Positions 46,025 through 55,704 of a stretch of DNA of 64,000 bases are shown piece by piece. The DNA comes from an uncultured Sulfitobacter sp. (GTDB taxonomy: Bacteria; Pseudomonadota; Alphaproteobacteria; Rhodobacterales; Rhodobacteraceae): the NCBI RefSeq assembly GCF_947500075.1, contig NZ_CANMQS010000008.1, positions 1 to 64,000 of the forward strand, in the 5' to 3' direction. The position numbers and the translations under genes were made by a program. Below the pieces are notes generated by a model, which was given only the letters and a program-made list of their open reading frames with translations, was not told where the DNA came from and did not search any database. The number at the start of each line of letters is the position of its first letter. Positions within the stretch are counted from its first letter, which is position 1.

Positions 46025-48040
46025 TTGGATCTGAACGAACTGCGCAAAAACCACCCCGACCACTGGGCCAAGGCCACGGCCATCCGCACGCTGACACTGG
46101 ATGCGGTTGCAGCCGCCAATTCCGGCCACTCCGGCATGCCGATGGGCATGGCCGATGTGGCGACGGTCCTGTTTGAACGGCACCTGAAATTCGACGCGGC
46201 CAACCCGCTGTGGCCAGACCGGGACCGGTTCATCCTGTCAGCCGGTCACGGCTCGATGCTGATCTATGCGCTGTTGCATCTGGTGGGCGACACCCAGTTC
46301 CCATTGGAAGAGATCAAGAATTTCCGCCAGATGGGCGCCCGCACAGCTGGCCATCCGGAAAACTTCCTTGCCGATGCGATTGAAACGACAACCGGACCGC
46401 TGGGCCAGGGCATCGCCAATTCTGTCGGTTTCGCCATGGCGGAGGAAATCCAGCGCGCGGCTTACGGCAAGAAGATTGTCGACCACCACACCTATGTCAT
46501 CGCGGGCGACGGCTGCCTGATGGAAGGCGTCAGCCAGGAGGCCATCACGCTGGCAGGTCGGCACCAGTTGAGCAAACTGATCGTGCTGTGGGACAACAAC
46601 AACATCACCATCGACGGCCCCCTCACCCTGTCTGACCGCACCGATCAGGTTGGGCGTTTTGCCGCCGCAGGCTGGCACACGATTGAAATTGACGGCCACA
46701 ACCCCGACGAAATTGACGCAGCCCTGACCGAAGCGAAAGGGTCCGACCTGCCGACGATGATCGCCTGCAAGACCCACATTGCCCTGGGTCACGCAGCACA
46801 GGACACCTCCAAAGGCCACGGCGCGCTGACCGATCCTGACCAGTTGCAGGCCGCCAAAGAAGCGTATGGCGTCAAGACCGGCCCGTTCGAGATCCCGTCA
46901 GATGTCAAAACAGCCTGGGAAGAGATCGGCAAGCGTGGCACCGCCGAGCGGCGCGCCTGGGAAGAACGGTTTGACAAGATGTCCCGCAACAAGCGTGAGA
47001 CCTTCAACCGTGCCTTGGCGGGCGATCCCCCCAAGAAACTCAGCGCGACGGTCAAGGCTTTCAAGAAACAGATGTCGGAAGCAGCCCCAAAGCTGGCCAC
47101 CCGCGCCAGTTCCGAAAAGGCGCTTGAAGTCCTGAATCCGATCCTGCCCGAAACCGTTGGCGGCTCTGCCGATCTGACGGGATCCAACAACACCAAGACG
47201 TCTGATCTGGGCGTCTTTGACGTGGACAACCGCGGTGGTCGCTATGTCTATTGGGGCATTCGGGAGCACGGCATGGCCGCTGCGATGAACGGCATGGCGC
47301 TGCATGGCGGCGTGCGGCCCTATGGCGGCACCTTCATGTGTTTCACCGACTACGCCCGGCCCTCCATGCGGTTGGCCGCGTTGATGAAAATCCCGACGGT
47401 CTTCGTGATGACCCACGATTCCATCGGCTTGGGCGAAGACGGCCCGACCCACCAGCCTGTCGAACATCTGGCGATCAGCCGTGCAACACCGAACACGCTT
47501 GTCTTCCGCCCTGCCGACACCATCGAGACGGCGGAAAGCTGGGAACTGGCGTTCTCTTCCAAGGAGACCCCATCGGTGCTGTCCCTGACCCGTCAGGGCC
47601 TGCCGACCGTGCGGACAGAGCACAAGAACACCAACCTCTCTGCCAAGGGCGCGTATGTGCTGGCTGATGCCGACGGCAAACGTCAGGTGATCCTGATCGC
47701 CACCGGTTCAGAAGTTCATCTGGCGATGGAAGCCCGCGACATCCTGCAAGCCGATGGCATCGGCGTGCGCGTCGTGTCCATGCCATGCATGGAGCTGTTT
47801 GCCGCGCAGGATGATGCCTACCGCAAGCGGATCCTGCCCGGAGGTGCCGTGCGTGTCGGGGTTGAAGCCGGTGTCCGGCAAGGCTGGGACCGCTGGCTGC
47901 TGGGGGAACGCGGCAAGTACGGCAAGGCGGATTTCGTCGGCATGGAAAGCTTTGGTGCCTCAGCCCCCGCAGGCGAATTGTTCGAAAAATACGGCATCAC
48001 TGCCCAGAACATCGCAGACAAGGCCCGCGCCCTGCTCTGA
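46025..48040 (+). CDS. tkt: Transketolase
   Basis: TTG start; [73 protein letters not shown]. Confidence 0.97.
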   Translation: MDLNELRKNHPDHWAKATAIRTLTLDAVAAANSGHSGMPMGMADVATVLFERHLKFDAANPLWPDRDRFILSAGHGSMLIYALLHLVGDTQFPLEEIKNFRQMGARTAGHPENFLADAIETTTGPLGQGIANSVGFAMAEEIQRAAYGKKIVDHHTYVIAGDGCLMEGVSQEAITLAGRHQLSKLIVLWDNNNITIDGPLTLSDRTDQVGRFAAAGWHTIEIDGHNPDEIDAALTEAKGSDLPTMIACKTHIALGHAAQDTSKGHGALTDPDQLQAAKEAYGVKTGPFEIPSDVKTAWEEIGKRGTAERRAWEERFDKMSRNKRETFNRALAGDPPKKLSATVKAFKKQMSEAAPKLATRASSEKALEVLNPILPETVGGSADLTGSNNTKTSDLGVFDVDNRGGRYVYWGIREHGMAAAMNGMALHGGVRPYGGTFMCFTDYARPSMRLAALMKIPTVFVMTHDSIGLGEDGPTHQPVEHLAISRATPNTLVFRPADTIETAESWELAFSSKETPSVLSLTRQGLPTVRTEHKNTNLSAKGAYVLADADGKRQVILIATGSEVHLAMEARDILQADGIGVRVVSMPCMELFAAQDDAYRKRILPGGAVRVGVEAGVRQGWDRWLLGERGKYGKADFVGMESFGASAPAGELFEKYGITAQNIADKARALL

Positions 48041-48060
48041 TCCGGTTAACGCCCTGTAAA

Positions 48061-48095
48061 CGTCCCGTCTTTGCAAAAAGGGCGGGACTTTTTCG
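48061..48095 (+). terminator. Rho-independent terminator after tkt
   Basis: gtcccg-tctttgcaaaaagg-cgggac followed by tttttcg. Confidence 0.75.
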
Positions 48096-48295
48096 TTTTT
48101 GGAAACGAAAGGGCCATTTTGTTTCCAGTTTGACCTGCCGATCAGCGAAGTCTTGCGAAATTTAACGAAAATTAATTCGAACCTCATATTCTCTCTGGAA
48201 ATGTCGAAGTGACACCCTATGGTTGAGCGATGCAGTTGCTCTCCCGATAGGTGAGAAGACCAAAAGGGTCCCACGCGGGAAAGAAGGAGGTAGAT

Positions 48296-48484
48296 ATGTC
48301 AATCGGATATCTTTTTGTCGGCATGATCAGCGCATTGCTTTGCGCGACATTGAGCCTTGCAATGGGCGGGTCAGCCCCTGTGGCTTTTGCCGTTTATGTC
48401 ATCACCGGCCAGCTTGTGTTGCTTGCGCTGTTGTCGATGGCCGTTGTCCACACCACCCGAGAGCGTGATCACGCGCCTTTGTGA
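48296..48484 (+). CDS. Small hypothetical membrane protein
   Basis: MSIGYLFVGMISALLCATLSLAMGGSAPVAFAVYVITGQLVLLALLSMAVVHTT; ribosome-binding site aggagg just upstream. Confidence 0.65.
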   Translation: MSIGYLFVGMISALLCATLSLAMGGSAPVAFAVYVITGQLVLLALLSMAVVHTTRERDHAPL

Positions 48485-49440
48485 AAAACCGCGCGCCAGA
48501 TCGGCGTTATGACTTTTTCACCTACCGGGATCAGCAACAGGCCGATGCCCAGACCAAGCACACCATCCATCACGGCTTTGGAGAACCATTCAACTGCGCC
48601 TTCCAGCGCAGGTGACACCGCATGCCCCACCGCATAGGCCCCGTCATGGATCAGATGGCCCAATGTGCCAAAGCCCATTTCCTCAAGCCCATGCACAATG
48701 ATCGACCCGCCCACCCAAAGCATCGCTGCGGTGCCGATAATCGTCAGCAGCTTTAGAAAGCCGGGCATCCCGCGCACGATCGCACGCCCCGCCGCGCGGG
48801 TCAGGCCAAGACGGCCGTTGTTGGCCAGCGCCAGCCCGACATCATCCATCTTCACGATCAGCGCCACAGACCCGTAGACCACAACAGTGATCATCACGGC
48901 CACGGTCGCCAGCGTGGCGGCCTCCATCCAGAAATTGCTCGGCGGGATCGCCGCCAGAGAGATTGTCATGATCTCCGCCGACAGGATGAAATCGGTTTTG
49001 ATTGCACCCGCGGCTTTCTGTTCTTCAAGATGGGCCGGATCGTCAATGGTCTCTGCCTTGCCGGGGTGGTCTTCGTGGCCGTGCGACATGCCAAGCACAT
49101 GCGCGACCTTCTCCGCCCCTTCAAAACACAGGTATGCACCGCCCAGCATCAACAGCGGTGCGATGGCCCAGGGCGCGAAATTGGCCAGCAGCAGCCCTAT
49201 CGGCAAAAGGAAGACCAGTTTGTTGCGCAACGACCCCTTGGTGATCTTCCAGATCACCGGCAGTTCGCGACTGGCCTCGAAACCCTGAACATATTTCGGG
49301 GTCACAGCAGCATCATCAATCACCGCACCCGCGGCCTTGGAGCCCGCCTTCGCCGCCTGCCCGATCACATCATCAACTGACGCCGCCGCAACCTTGGCAA
49401 TCGCTGCAACATCATCCAGCAACGCAATCAAGCCACTCAT
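48469..49440 (-). CDS. DUF808 family membrane protein
   Basis: MSGLIALLDDVAAIAKVAAASVDDVIGQAAKAGSKAAGAVIDDAAVTPKYVQGFEASRELPVIWKI is DUF808-like. Confidence 0.92.
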   Translation of the reverse strand: MSGLIALLDDVAAIAKVAAASVDDVIGQAAKAGSKAAGAVIDDAAVTPKYVQGFEASRELPVIWKITKGSLRNKLVFLLPIGLLLANFAPWAIAPLLMLGGAYLCFEGAEKVAHVLGMSHGHEDHPGKAETIDDPAHLEEQKAAGAIKTDFILSAEIMTISLAAIPPSNFWMEAATLATVAVMITVVVYGSVALIVKMDDVGLALANNGRLGLTRAAGRAIVRGMPGFLKLLTIIGTAAMLWVGGSIIVHGLEEMGFGTLGHLIHDGAYAVGHAVSPALEGAVEWFSKAVMDGVLGLGIGLLLIPVGEKVITPIWRAVFHKGA

Positions 49441-49518
49441 ACCCAGTCCTTTTTGGTCCTCGTTACCCCGCTGCTAGCATATCCAACCGATACCGCAAGC
49501 CAACCTGTTCATTGGACC

Positions 49519-49550
49519 TTTACCGCTAACAGGAAGGTTTATCGCTAACA
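49519..49550. promoter_or_regulatory. Two LacI-type (CceR-like) operator-like sites upstream of gap
   Basis: TTTACCGCTAACA (49519-49531) and TTTATCGCTAACA (49538-49550); core TTA-N-CG-N-TAACA. Confidence 0.5.
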
Positions 49551-49663
49551 TCCCGATTTTACGCAGTTTTCCCCCTTATCCTTCCACATGCCCCCCGCTA
49601 TAGAGCGGCAAGACTGCCCGGCCCCGGCCCGCTGGCCCCGGCTGCAACCCCATAGGACATCCC

Positions 49664-50665
49664 ATGACGATCAAAGTTGGTATCAATGGTTTCGGCCGCA
49701 TCGGCCGCTGCACGCTCAGCCATATCGCCGCCTCCGGGCGTGATGACATCGAGGTTGTGAAACTGAACGCGACCGGCCCGATTGAAACAGCCGCGCATCT
49801 GCTGAAATACGACAGCGTGCATGGCCGCTTCCCCGGTGAGATCACGCTGGATGATGGTTATATGAACCTCGGCCAGAACGACATCGAAGTCATGTCGACC
49901 TACAATCTGGAAGAGCTCGACTGGACCGGCTGCGACGTGGTGCTGGAATGTACCGGCAAGTTCAACGACGGCAACAAGGCAGGCGTGCATATCGAACAGG
50001 GCGCCAAACGTGTGCTGCTGTCCGCCCCCGGCAAGAACATCGACCGCACCATCGTTTACGGCGTGAACCACGACACGTTGCAGGCCTCTGACACGATGAT
50101 CTCCAACGGCTCCTGCACCACCAATTGCCTCGCCCCATTGGCCAAGGTCATGCACGAGGCCGTGGGCATCGAAAGCGGTCTGATGACCACGATCCACAGC
50201 TACACCGGCGACCAGCCCACGCTGGACCGCCGCCACAACGACCTCTACCGCGCGCGCGCCGCCGCCATGGCGCTGATCCCCACGTCAACCGGCGCCGCCA
50301 AGGCATTGGGCGAAGTGCTGCCCGCGCTCAAGGGCAAGCTCGACGGGACCGCGATGCGGGTGCCCACGCCCAACGTCTCTGCCGTGGATCTGACCTTTCA
50401 GGCGTGCCGCAAGGTCACCGTGGAGGAGATCAACGCCGCCGCCAAAGCCGCCGCTGAGGGTGAGATGAAGCGCGTGTTGGGCTACGATCCTGAGCAAAAG
50501 GTCAGCATCGACTTCAACCACACCGAAGAAAGCTGCATCTTTGCGCCGGATCAGACCATTGTTGTCTCCGACCGCACCGTGCGCGTGCTGGGCTGGTACG
50601 ACAATGAATGGGCATTCTCTGTCCGGATGGCCGATGTCGCTGTGGCCATGGGCCAGCTCGGCTGA
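49664..50665 (+). CDS. gap: Type I glyceraldehyde-3-phosphate dehydrogenase, GapB-like cofactor motif
   Basis: IKVGINGFGRIGR, NGSCTTNCLAP, WYDNEWAFSVRM; VVKLNATGPIETAAHLLKYDSVHG in place of the usual VAINDL. Confidence 0.95.
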   Translation: MTIKVGINGFGRIGRCTLSHIAASGRDDIEVVKLNATGPIETAAHLLKYDSVHGRFPGEITLDDGYMNLGQNDIEVMSTYNLEELDWTGCDVVLECTGKFNDGNKAGVHIEQGAKRVLLSAPGKNIDRTIVYGVNHDTLQASDTMISNGSCTTNCLAPLAKVMHEAVGIESGLMTTIHSYTGDQPTLDRRHNDLYRARAAAMALIPTSTGAAKALGEVLPALKGKLDGTAMRVPTPNVSAVDLTFQACRKVTVEEINAAAKAAAEGEMKRVLGYDPEQKVSIDFNHTEESCIFAPDQTIVVSDRTVRVLGWYDNEWAFSVRMADVAVAMGQLG

Positions 50666-50727
50666 GCCTTGCACCCCCCGCACGGCCCTGTCATATCGGG
50701 GCAGTCCCTATCAATGGTGCCTGCCCC

Positions 50728-50871
50728 GTGACCAACCGCATTGCCTTTACCCTGATTGTGCTGATCTGCGCGATACTGGTGGTGGATGTGATGATCTACG
50801 GCTCTGACCATCTGATGTTCCTCTTCCGCAAGATGCTGGAACTGCTGGAATGGCTCGCCTTCTGGCGGTGA
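50728..50871 (+). CDS. Small hypothetical membrane protein (~47 aa) between two gap genes
   Basis: GTG start; VTNRIAFTLIVLICAILVVDVMIYGSDHLMFLFRKMLELLEWLAFWR. Confidence 0.6.
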   Translation: MTNRIAFTLIVLICAILVVDVMIYGSDHLMFLFRKMLELLEWLAFWR

Positions 50872-50972
50872 GCTTTCTGCCCTAAAACATTGTATTGATA
50901 CTATATTCTGGCATCGCCCCCGTTGACAGACCGATGTGATGGGCGTTCTTTGGATCATAATTTGATCAAAAG

Positions 50973-51989
50973 GTGGGTGACATGACCCTCAGATTGGGCA
51001 TCAACGGATTTGGCCGCATCGGACGCATGGTCGTTCGGGCACTGGTGGAACGCAACCTGCAAGGGGTTGAGATCGTCGCGATCAATGACCTCGCCACGCC
51101 AGAGACGATGGCCCATATGCTGGCGTTCGACAGTGTCCACGGACGTTTTGCGGCCCCCGTCACGGTGGAGGGCAGCACCCTTGATGTCGGGCGTGGCCCG
51201 ATCCGGCTCAGCGCAACGCAGGATCCCGCGAAACTGGCATGGGACGATGTGGACATCGCGCTGGAATGCACCGGGCATTTCACCAGGCCCACCGATGCCG
51301 CCCAGCACCTCGAAAACGGATCGGGCAAGGTTCTGATCTCCGGCCCCGGCAAAGGGGACGTGAAAACAATTGTCTACGGGGTGAACCACAGGTTGATCAC
51401 ACCTGCGGATACCGTGATCAGCAACGCCTCCTGCACCACCAATTGTCTGGCCCCAGTGGCGCATGTCCTGCATGAAAACTTCGGGATCAAGCGCGGGCAT
51501 ATGACCACCGTGCACAGCTACACCGGCACCCAGCCGACCCATGATCGCGCGCAAGACGACCTCTACCGCGCGCGGGCGGCGGCTTTGTCGATGGTGCCAA
51601 CCTCCACCAGTGCGGCCAGCGCGCTCGATAAGGTACTCCCGCATCTGGAAGGGGTGATCACCAGCACCTCGATCCGGGTGCCTGCGCCCAATGTGTCCTG
51701 CATTGATCTGGTGGTGGAAACGGCAAAAGACGCGACGGAAGACGAAGTGAACGCCGCAATGGCCCGCGCCGCTGCCGGGCCGCTGAACGGCGTGCTGCAA
51801 GTGATCGACCGCCCCCTGGTGTCAACAGACCTGAACCACGATCCCCACAGCGCGAGCCTTGCGCTGGACCAGACGGCGGTTCAGCAGGGCAACCTGATCC
51901 GCGTGCTGGCGTGGTATGACAATGAATGGGGGTTTGCGAACCGCATGCTGGATACGGCGCAGGTCATGGCAGGGGCGGACAGCGGGTGA
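50973..51989 (+). CDS. gap: Type I glyceraldehyde-3-phosphate dehydrogenase, second paralog
   Basis: LRLGINGFGRIGRMVVRAL...VAINDLATPETMAHMLAFDSVHG; NASCTTNCLAP; WYDNEWGFANRM. Confidence 0.95.
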   Translation: MGDMTLRLGINGFGRIGRMVVRALVERNLQGVEIVAINDLATPETMAHMLAFDSVHGRFAAPVTVEGSTLDVGRGPIRLSATQDPAKLAWDDVDIALECTGHFTRPTDAAQHLENGSGKVLISGPGKGDVKTIVYGVNHRLITPADTVISNASCTTNCLAPVAHVLHENFGIKRGHMTTVHSYTGTQPTHDRAQDDLYRARAAALSMVPTSTSAASALDKVLPHLEGVITSTSIRVPAPNVSCIDLVVETAKDATEDEVNAAMARAAAGPLNGVLQVIDRPLVSTDLNHDPHSASLALDQTAVQQGNLIRVLAWYDNEWGFANRMLDTAQVMAGADSG

Positions 51990-52049
51990 GGGGTCCGAGC
52001 GCCCGTAGGATGGGTGCTTGCACCCATCTCAGGCCTACCCCCAAATGCC

Positions 52050-52541
52050 TCAATCAAACCGCGCACGGACCTCTGTGTTGACGCGCGGTGTGACAAACTT
52101 CGACACATCACCGCCCAACCGCGCGATCTCCTTGACCAGCTTGCTGGCGATCGCCTGATGCTGTGCCTCCGCCATCAGGAACACCGTTTCAATTGAATCG
52201 TCCAGCTGGCGGTTCATCCCAACCATCTGATATTCATACTCAAAATCCGCAACGGCCCGCAGGCCACGGATGATCATATGCGCCCCCACATCATGGGCAC
52301 AGTTGATCAGCAGGTTCTCGAACGGATGGGCGACAATCTCCACCCCGGTCTGGGCGCTGAGCGCGGTACATTCATCCTCGATCATGCCGACACGCTCCTC
52401 CAGACTGAAGAGCGGGCCCTTGTCGCGGTTGATGGCAACGCCGATCACCAGCTTGTCCACCAGCCGCGTCGCGCGCCGGATGATATCCATATGTCCCAGT
52501 GTGATGGGGTCAAAGGTGCCTGGGTAAAGTCCAACGCGCAT
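52050..52541 (-). CDS. coaD: Phosphopantetheine adenylyltransferase
   Basis: MRVGLYPGTFDPITLGHMDIIRRA; IIRGLRAVADFEYEYQMVGMNRQL. Confidence 0.97.
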   Translation of the reverse strand: MRVGLYPGTFDPITLGHMDIIRRATRLVDKLVIGVAINRDKGPLFSLEERVGMIEDECTALSAQTGVEIVAHPFENLLINCAHDVGAHMIIRGLRAVADFEYEYQMVGMNRQLDDSIETVFLMAEAQHQAIASKLVKEIARLGGDVSKFVTPRVNTEVRARFD

Positions 52542-52619
52542 GGGGCTGTCCTGAATCTGGTTCCGTATGTGCCGGGCAAGCAATCATGCCATGCCCCAAG
52601 GCGCAAGCAGCCAAAGGGC

Positions 52620-53054
52620 CTAGTGGCCCATGATCATGCCTTCAAGCGCGTCTTTTTCCATCGACAGCTCTGCCAGCCGCGCCTTGACCACATCCCCGAG
52701 CGAGATCAGCCCGACCAAGGCACCGTCCCTGAGCACCGGCATGTGCCGAAACCGGCCATCGGTCATCTTTTGCAACACCGCATCAGCCCGATCCTCTTCG
52801 GAACAGGTCACCAGCTTGGTCGTCATCAGCTTTTCCACCGTGTCGGTCAGGCACCCTGCCCCCCGCGCGCCCAGTTCCCGCACGATGTCGCGCTCTGACA
52901 GGATGCCATCGGGGCTCTTGCCGTCACGGGAAATAACCAGCGTCCCGATCCGTTTCTCAGACAGGATGTTGGCCGCTTCCGAGATCAACATCGTTGGTTG
53001 CGATGTATAAACCTGATCGGACGCTTTTGATTTGAGAATTTGCGACACCAGCAT
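52620..53054 (-). CDS. CBS-domain pair protein
   Basis: AANILSEKRIGTLVISRDGKSPDGILSERDIVRELG...RFRHMPVLRDGALVGLISLGDVVKARL. Confidence 0.93.
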   Translation of the reverse strand: MLVSQILKSKASDQVYTSQPTMLISEAANILSEKRIGTLVISRDGKSPDGILSERDIVRELGARGAGCLTDTVEKLMTTKLVTCSEEDRADAVLQKMTDGRFRHMPVLRDGALVGLISLGDVVKARLAELSMEKDALEGMIMGH

Positions 53055-53112
53055 GGCCAGTCCTTTCTTTCCACCCCACCTTGTATCAGCGTCGGCGCAA
53101 GGGTGAGTTCTG

Positions 53113-54006
53113 TCAAGTCTTTGCTTCCAAACGCGCAACTTCAGCCCGGATCGCCGCCGACAGGATTTCTGCAAAGCGGCGCAGGCGCAGGTTCTGCTGA
53201 TCGCCCTGATGGCGGATCAAATAGAACGCCCGGCTGAGGCAGACCTCCTGCGGCAATACCCGCTGGACACCGGGAATGAAGGGCAGCGAAAAGTCATGCA
53301 CCACGCCGATCCCCGCCCCCTGCCGCAGCATCTGCGCCTGCACCGCCACTGAGTTCGAGCTGAGCGCCACGCGCCCCAGACCAAGATCCGACAGATAATC
53401 CAGTTCCCGGTCAAAGATCATGTCAGGGATGTATCCGACCAGCCGATGCCCTTCGAGGTCCTGCGTGGTGGAAATCGGTGCATGTCGGGCAAGATAGGCG
53501 TCAGATGCCGCAAGATGCAGATGATACTCCGTTATCTTCTGCACCAGCAGTTGCCCCGCCGTCGGCGCAGATACCGCAACCGCCATGTCCGCTTCGCGCC
53601 GGGACAGGTTGAACACCCGTGGCAGGGCAACGACCTGTATCTCCAGATCGGGGTGCGCCGCGCCAATCTGGGCACAGACCTGCGGCAGCAGGAAGTTGGC
53701 GCAGCCATCCGGCGCACCGATCCGGATCAAACCGCTGAGCGTATCGGACGGCGCAGCAACCCCCGACACCGCCAGCCGCATCGCCTGTTCAGCCGCTTCC
53801 GCCCGCTCCAGCAGTTGCGCACCGGCGTCGGTCAGCGCGTAGCCTTGCGGGGATTTCACAAACAAAACCGTTTCCAGCCCCGCCTCCAGCCGGGCCACCC
53901 TCCGGCTCAACGTGGCCGGATCAAGCTTGAGCACCTTGCCCGCACCCGACAGGCTTTGTTCGCGCGCGACGGCCAGAAACAGCCTCAGATCATCCCAATT
54001 CTGCAT
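53113..54006 (-). CDS. LysR family transcriptional regulator
   Basis: MQNWDDLRLFLAVAREQSLSGAGKVLKLDPATLSRRVARLEAGLETVLF; divergent from mmsA. Confidence 0.94.
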   Translation of the reverse strand: MQNWDDLRLFLAVAREQSLSGAGKVLKLDPATLSRRVARLEAGLETVLFVKSPQGYALTDAGAQLLERAEAAEQAMRLAVSGVAAPSDTLSGLIRIGAPDGCANFLLPQVCAQIGAAHPDLEIQVVALPRVFNLSRREADMAVAVSAPTAGQLLVQKITEYHLHLAASDAYLARHAPISTTQDLEGHRLVGYIPDMIFDRELDYLSDLGLGRVALSSNSVAVQAQMLRQGAGIGVVHDFSLPFIPGVQRVLPQEVCLSRAFYLIRHQGDQQNLRLRRFAEILSAAIRAEVARLEAKT

Positions 54007-54033
54007 GGCATCCCCGTACAATACCTTTGATGC

Positions 54034-54049
54034 TTTGCAAAAATGCAAA
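54034..54049. promoter_or_regulatory. Inverted repeat TTTGCA-AAAA-TGCAAA between LysR gene and mmsA
   Basis: Perfect 6-4-6 inverted repeat in a 117-bp divergent intergenic region. Confidence 0.55.
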
Positions 54050-54123
54050 ACCATTTTGACTTCTTGCCCCTACCTGCGGGGTTTTTGCAAGGCTATCGTG
54101 CGCCAAATCATAGGGAGAGAGTG

Positions 54124-55623
54124 ATGCAAGAACTGACCCACTACATGAACGGCGCACACGTCAAAGGGACCTCCGGCCGCTTTGCCGATGTGATGAATCC
54201 GGCCACCGGCGAAGTGCAGGCCAAATGCCCGCTGGCTTCAGTTGACGAGGTCAAACAGGCCGTCGCCTACGCCCAGGCCGCGCAACCTGCATGGGCTGCG
54301 ACCAACCCGCAGCGCCGCGCGCGGGTGATGATGAAATTCGTCGGTCTGCTGAACGACAACATGGACAAACTGGCCGAAGCCTTGAGCCGTGAGCATGGCA
54401 AGACCCTGCCGGATGCCGCAGGCGACGTGCAGCGCGGGCTGGAAGTGGTCGAATACTGCATCGGCGCGCCCGAACTGCTGAAAGGCGACTACACCGACAG
54501 CGCAGGCCCCGGCATCGACATGTACTCCATGCGCCAGGCGCTGGGTGTCACCGCAGGCATCACGCCCTTCAACTTCCCTGCCATGATCCCGATGTGGATG
54601 TTTGCCCCCGCCATTGCCTGTGGCAACGCCTTCATCCTCAAACCAAGCGAGCGTGACCCTTCCGTGCCCCTGATGCTGGCTGAACTGATGGAAGAAGCCG
54701 GTCTGCCCCCCGGCATCCTGCAAGTCGTGAACGGCGACAAGGAAGCGGTGGATGCGATCCTCTATGATGAGGTGATCCAATCCATCGGTTTTGTCGGCTC
54801 CACCCCGATCGCCGAATACATCTACGGCACAGGCTGTGCGCAGGGCAAACGGGTCCAGTGTTTCGGCGGTGCCAAGAACCACATGATCATCATGCCCGAC
54901 GCTGATATGGCGCAGGCGGCGGATGCGCTGGTGGGTGCGGGATATGGCGCGGCAGGGGAACGCTGCATGGCGATCTCCGTTGCGGTGCCCGTGGGTGACG
55001 AGACAGCCGACCGGCTGATCAAGGAACTGGTTCCGCGCATCGAAAGCCTGAAAGTCGGCCCCTATACCTCCGGCAATGACGTGGATTACGGCCCTGTTGT
55101 AACCGCAGCGGCCAAGGCCAACATCGAACGTCTGGTGCAGACCGGGGTCGATCAGGGTGCGGAACTGGTCGTTGATGGCCGTGATTTCAAACTGCAAGGC
55201 TATGAGGACGGCTATTTCGTCGGCCCGCATCTGTTTGACCGCGCCACCAAGGACATGGACATCTACAAGCACGAGATCTTTGGCCCCGTCCTGACCTGCG
55301 TGCGCGCGCAAAGCTACGAGGAGGCGATTGGCCTTGCCATGGACCACGAATATGGCAACGGCACCGCGATCTTCACCCGTGACGGCGACGCCGCCCGTGA
55401 TTTCGCCAACCGGATCAACATCGGCATGGTCGGCATCAATGTGCCGATCCCGGTGCCGCTGGCCTATCACACCTTCGGCGGCTGGAAGAAATCCGTCTTT
55501 GGCGACCTGAACCAGCACGGGCCGGATGCGTTCAAGTTCTACACACGCACCAAGACCGTGACCGCACGCTGGCCGTCAGGCATCAAGGAAGGTGGCGAAT
55601 TCTCCATCCCTGTGATGGAGTAA
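54124..55623 (+). CDS. mmsA: CoA-acylating methylmalonate-semialdehyde dehydrogenase
   Basis: NPATGEVQAKCPLASVDEVKQAV; TPFNFPAMIPMWMFAPAIACGNAFILKPSERDP; GERCMAISVAVPVG; FTRDGDAARDFANRINIGMVGINVPIPVPLAYHTFGGWK. Confidence 0.96.
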   Translation: MQELTHYMNGAHVKGTSGRFADVMNPATGEVQAKCPLASVDEVKQAVAYAQAAQPAWAATNPQRRARVMMKFVGLLNDNMDKLAEALSREHGKTLPDAAGDVQRGLEVVEYCIGAPELLKGDYTDSAGPGIDMYSMRQALGVTAGITPFNFPAMIPMWMFAPAIACGNAFILKPSERDPSVPLMLAELMEEAGLPPGILQVVNGDKEAVDAILYDEVIQSIGFVGSTPIAEYIYGTGCAQGKRVQCFGGAKNHMIIMPDADMAQAADALVGAGYGAAGERCMAISVAVPVGDETADRLIKELVPRIESLKVGPYTSGNDVDYGPVVTAAAKANIERLVQTGVDQGAELVVDGRDFKLQGYEDGYFVGPHLFDRATKDMDIYKHEIFGPVLTCVRAQSYEEAIGLAMDHEYGNGTAIFTRDGDAARDFANRINIGMVGINVPIPVPLAYHTFGGWKKSVFGDLNQHGPDAFKFYTRTKTVTARWPSGIKEGGEFSIPVME

Positions 55624-55653
55624 CTGCCCACCCCGACCAGTGCGCCACACAAC

Positions 55654-55684
55654 AAAAAAGGCAGCCCTCAGGGGCTGCCTTTTC
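55654..55684. terminator. Bidirectional rho-independent terminator
   Basis: aaaaaaggcagcccc-type stem: aaaggcagccctcaggggctgcctttt. Confidence 0.85.
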
Positions 55685-55704
55685 CGATTTCGATCATGCT
55701 GAAA

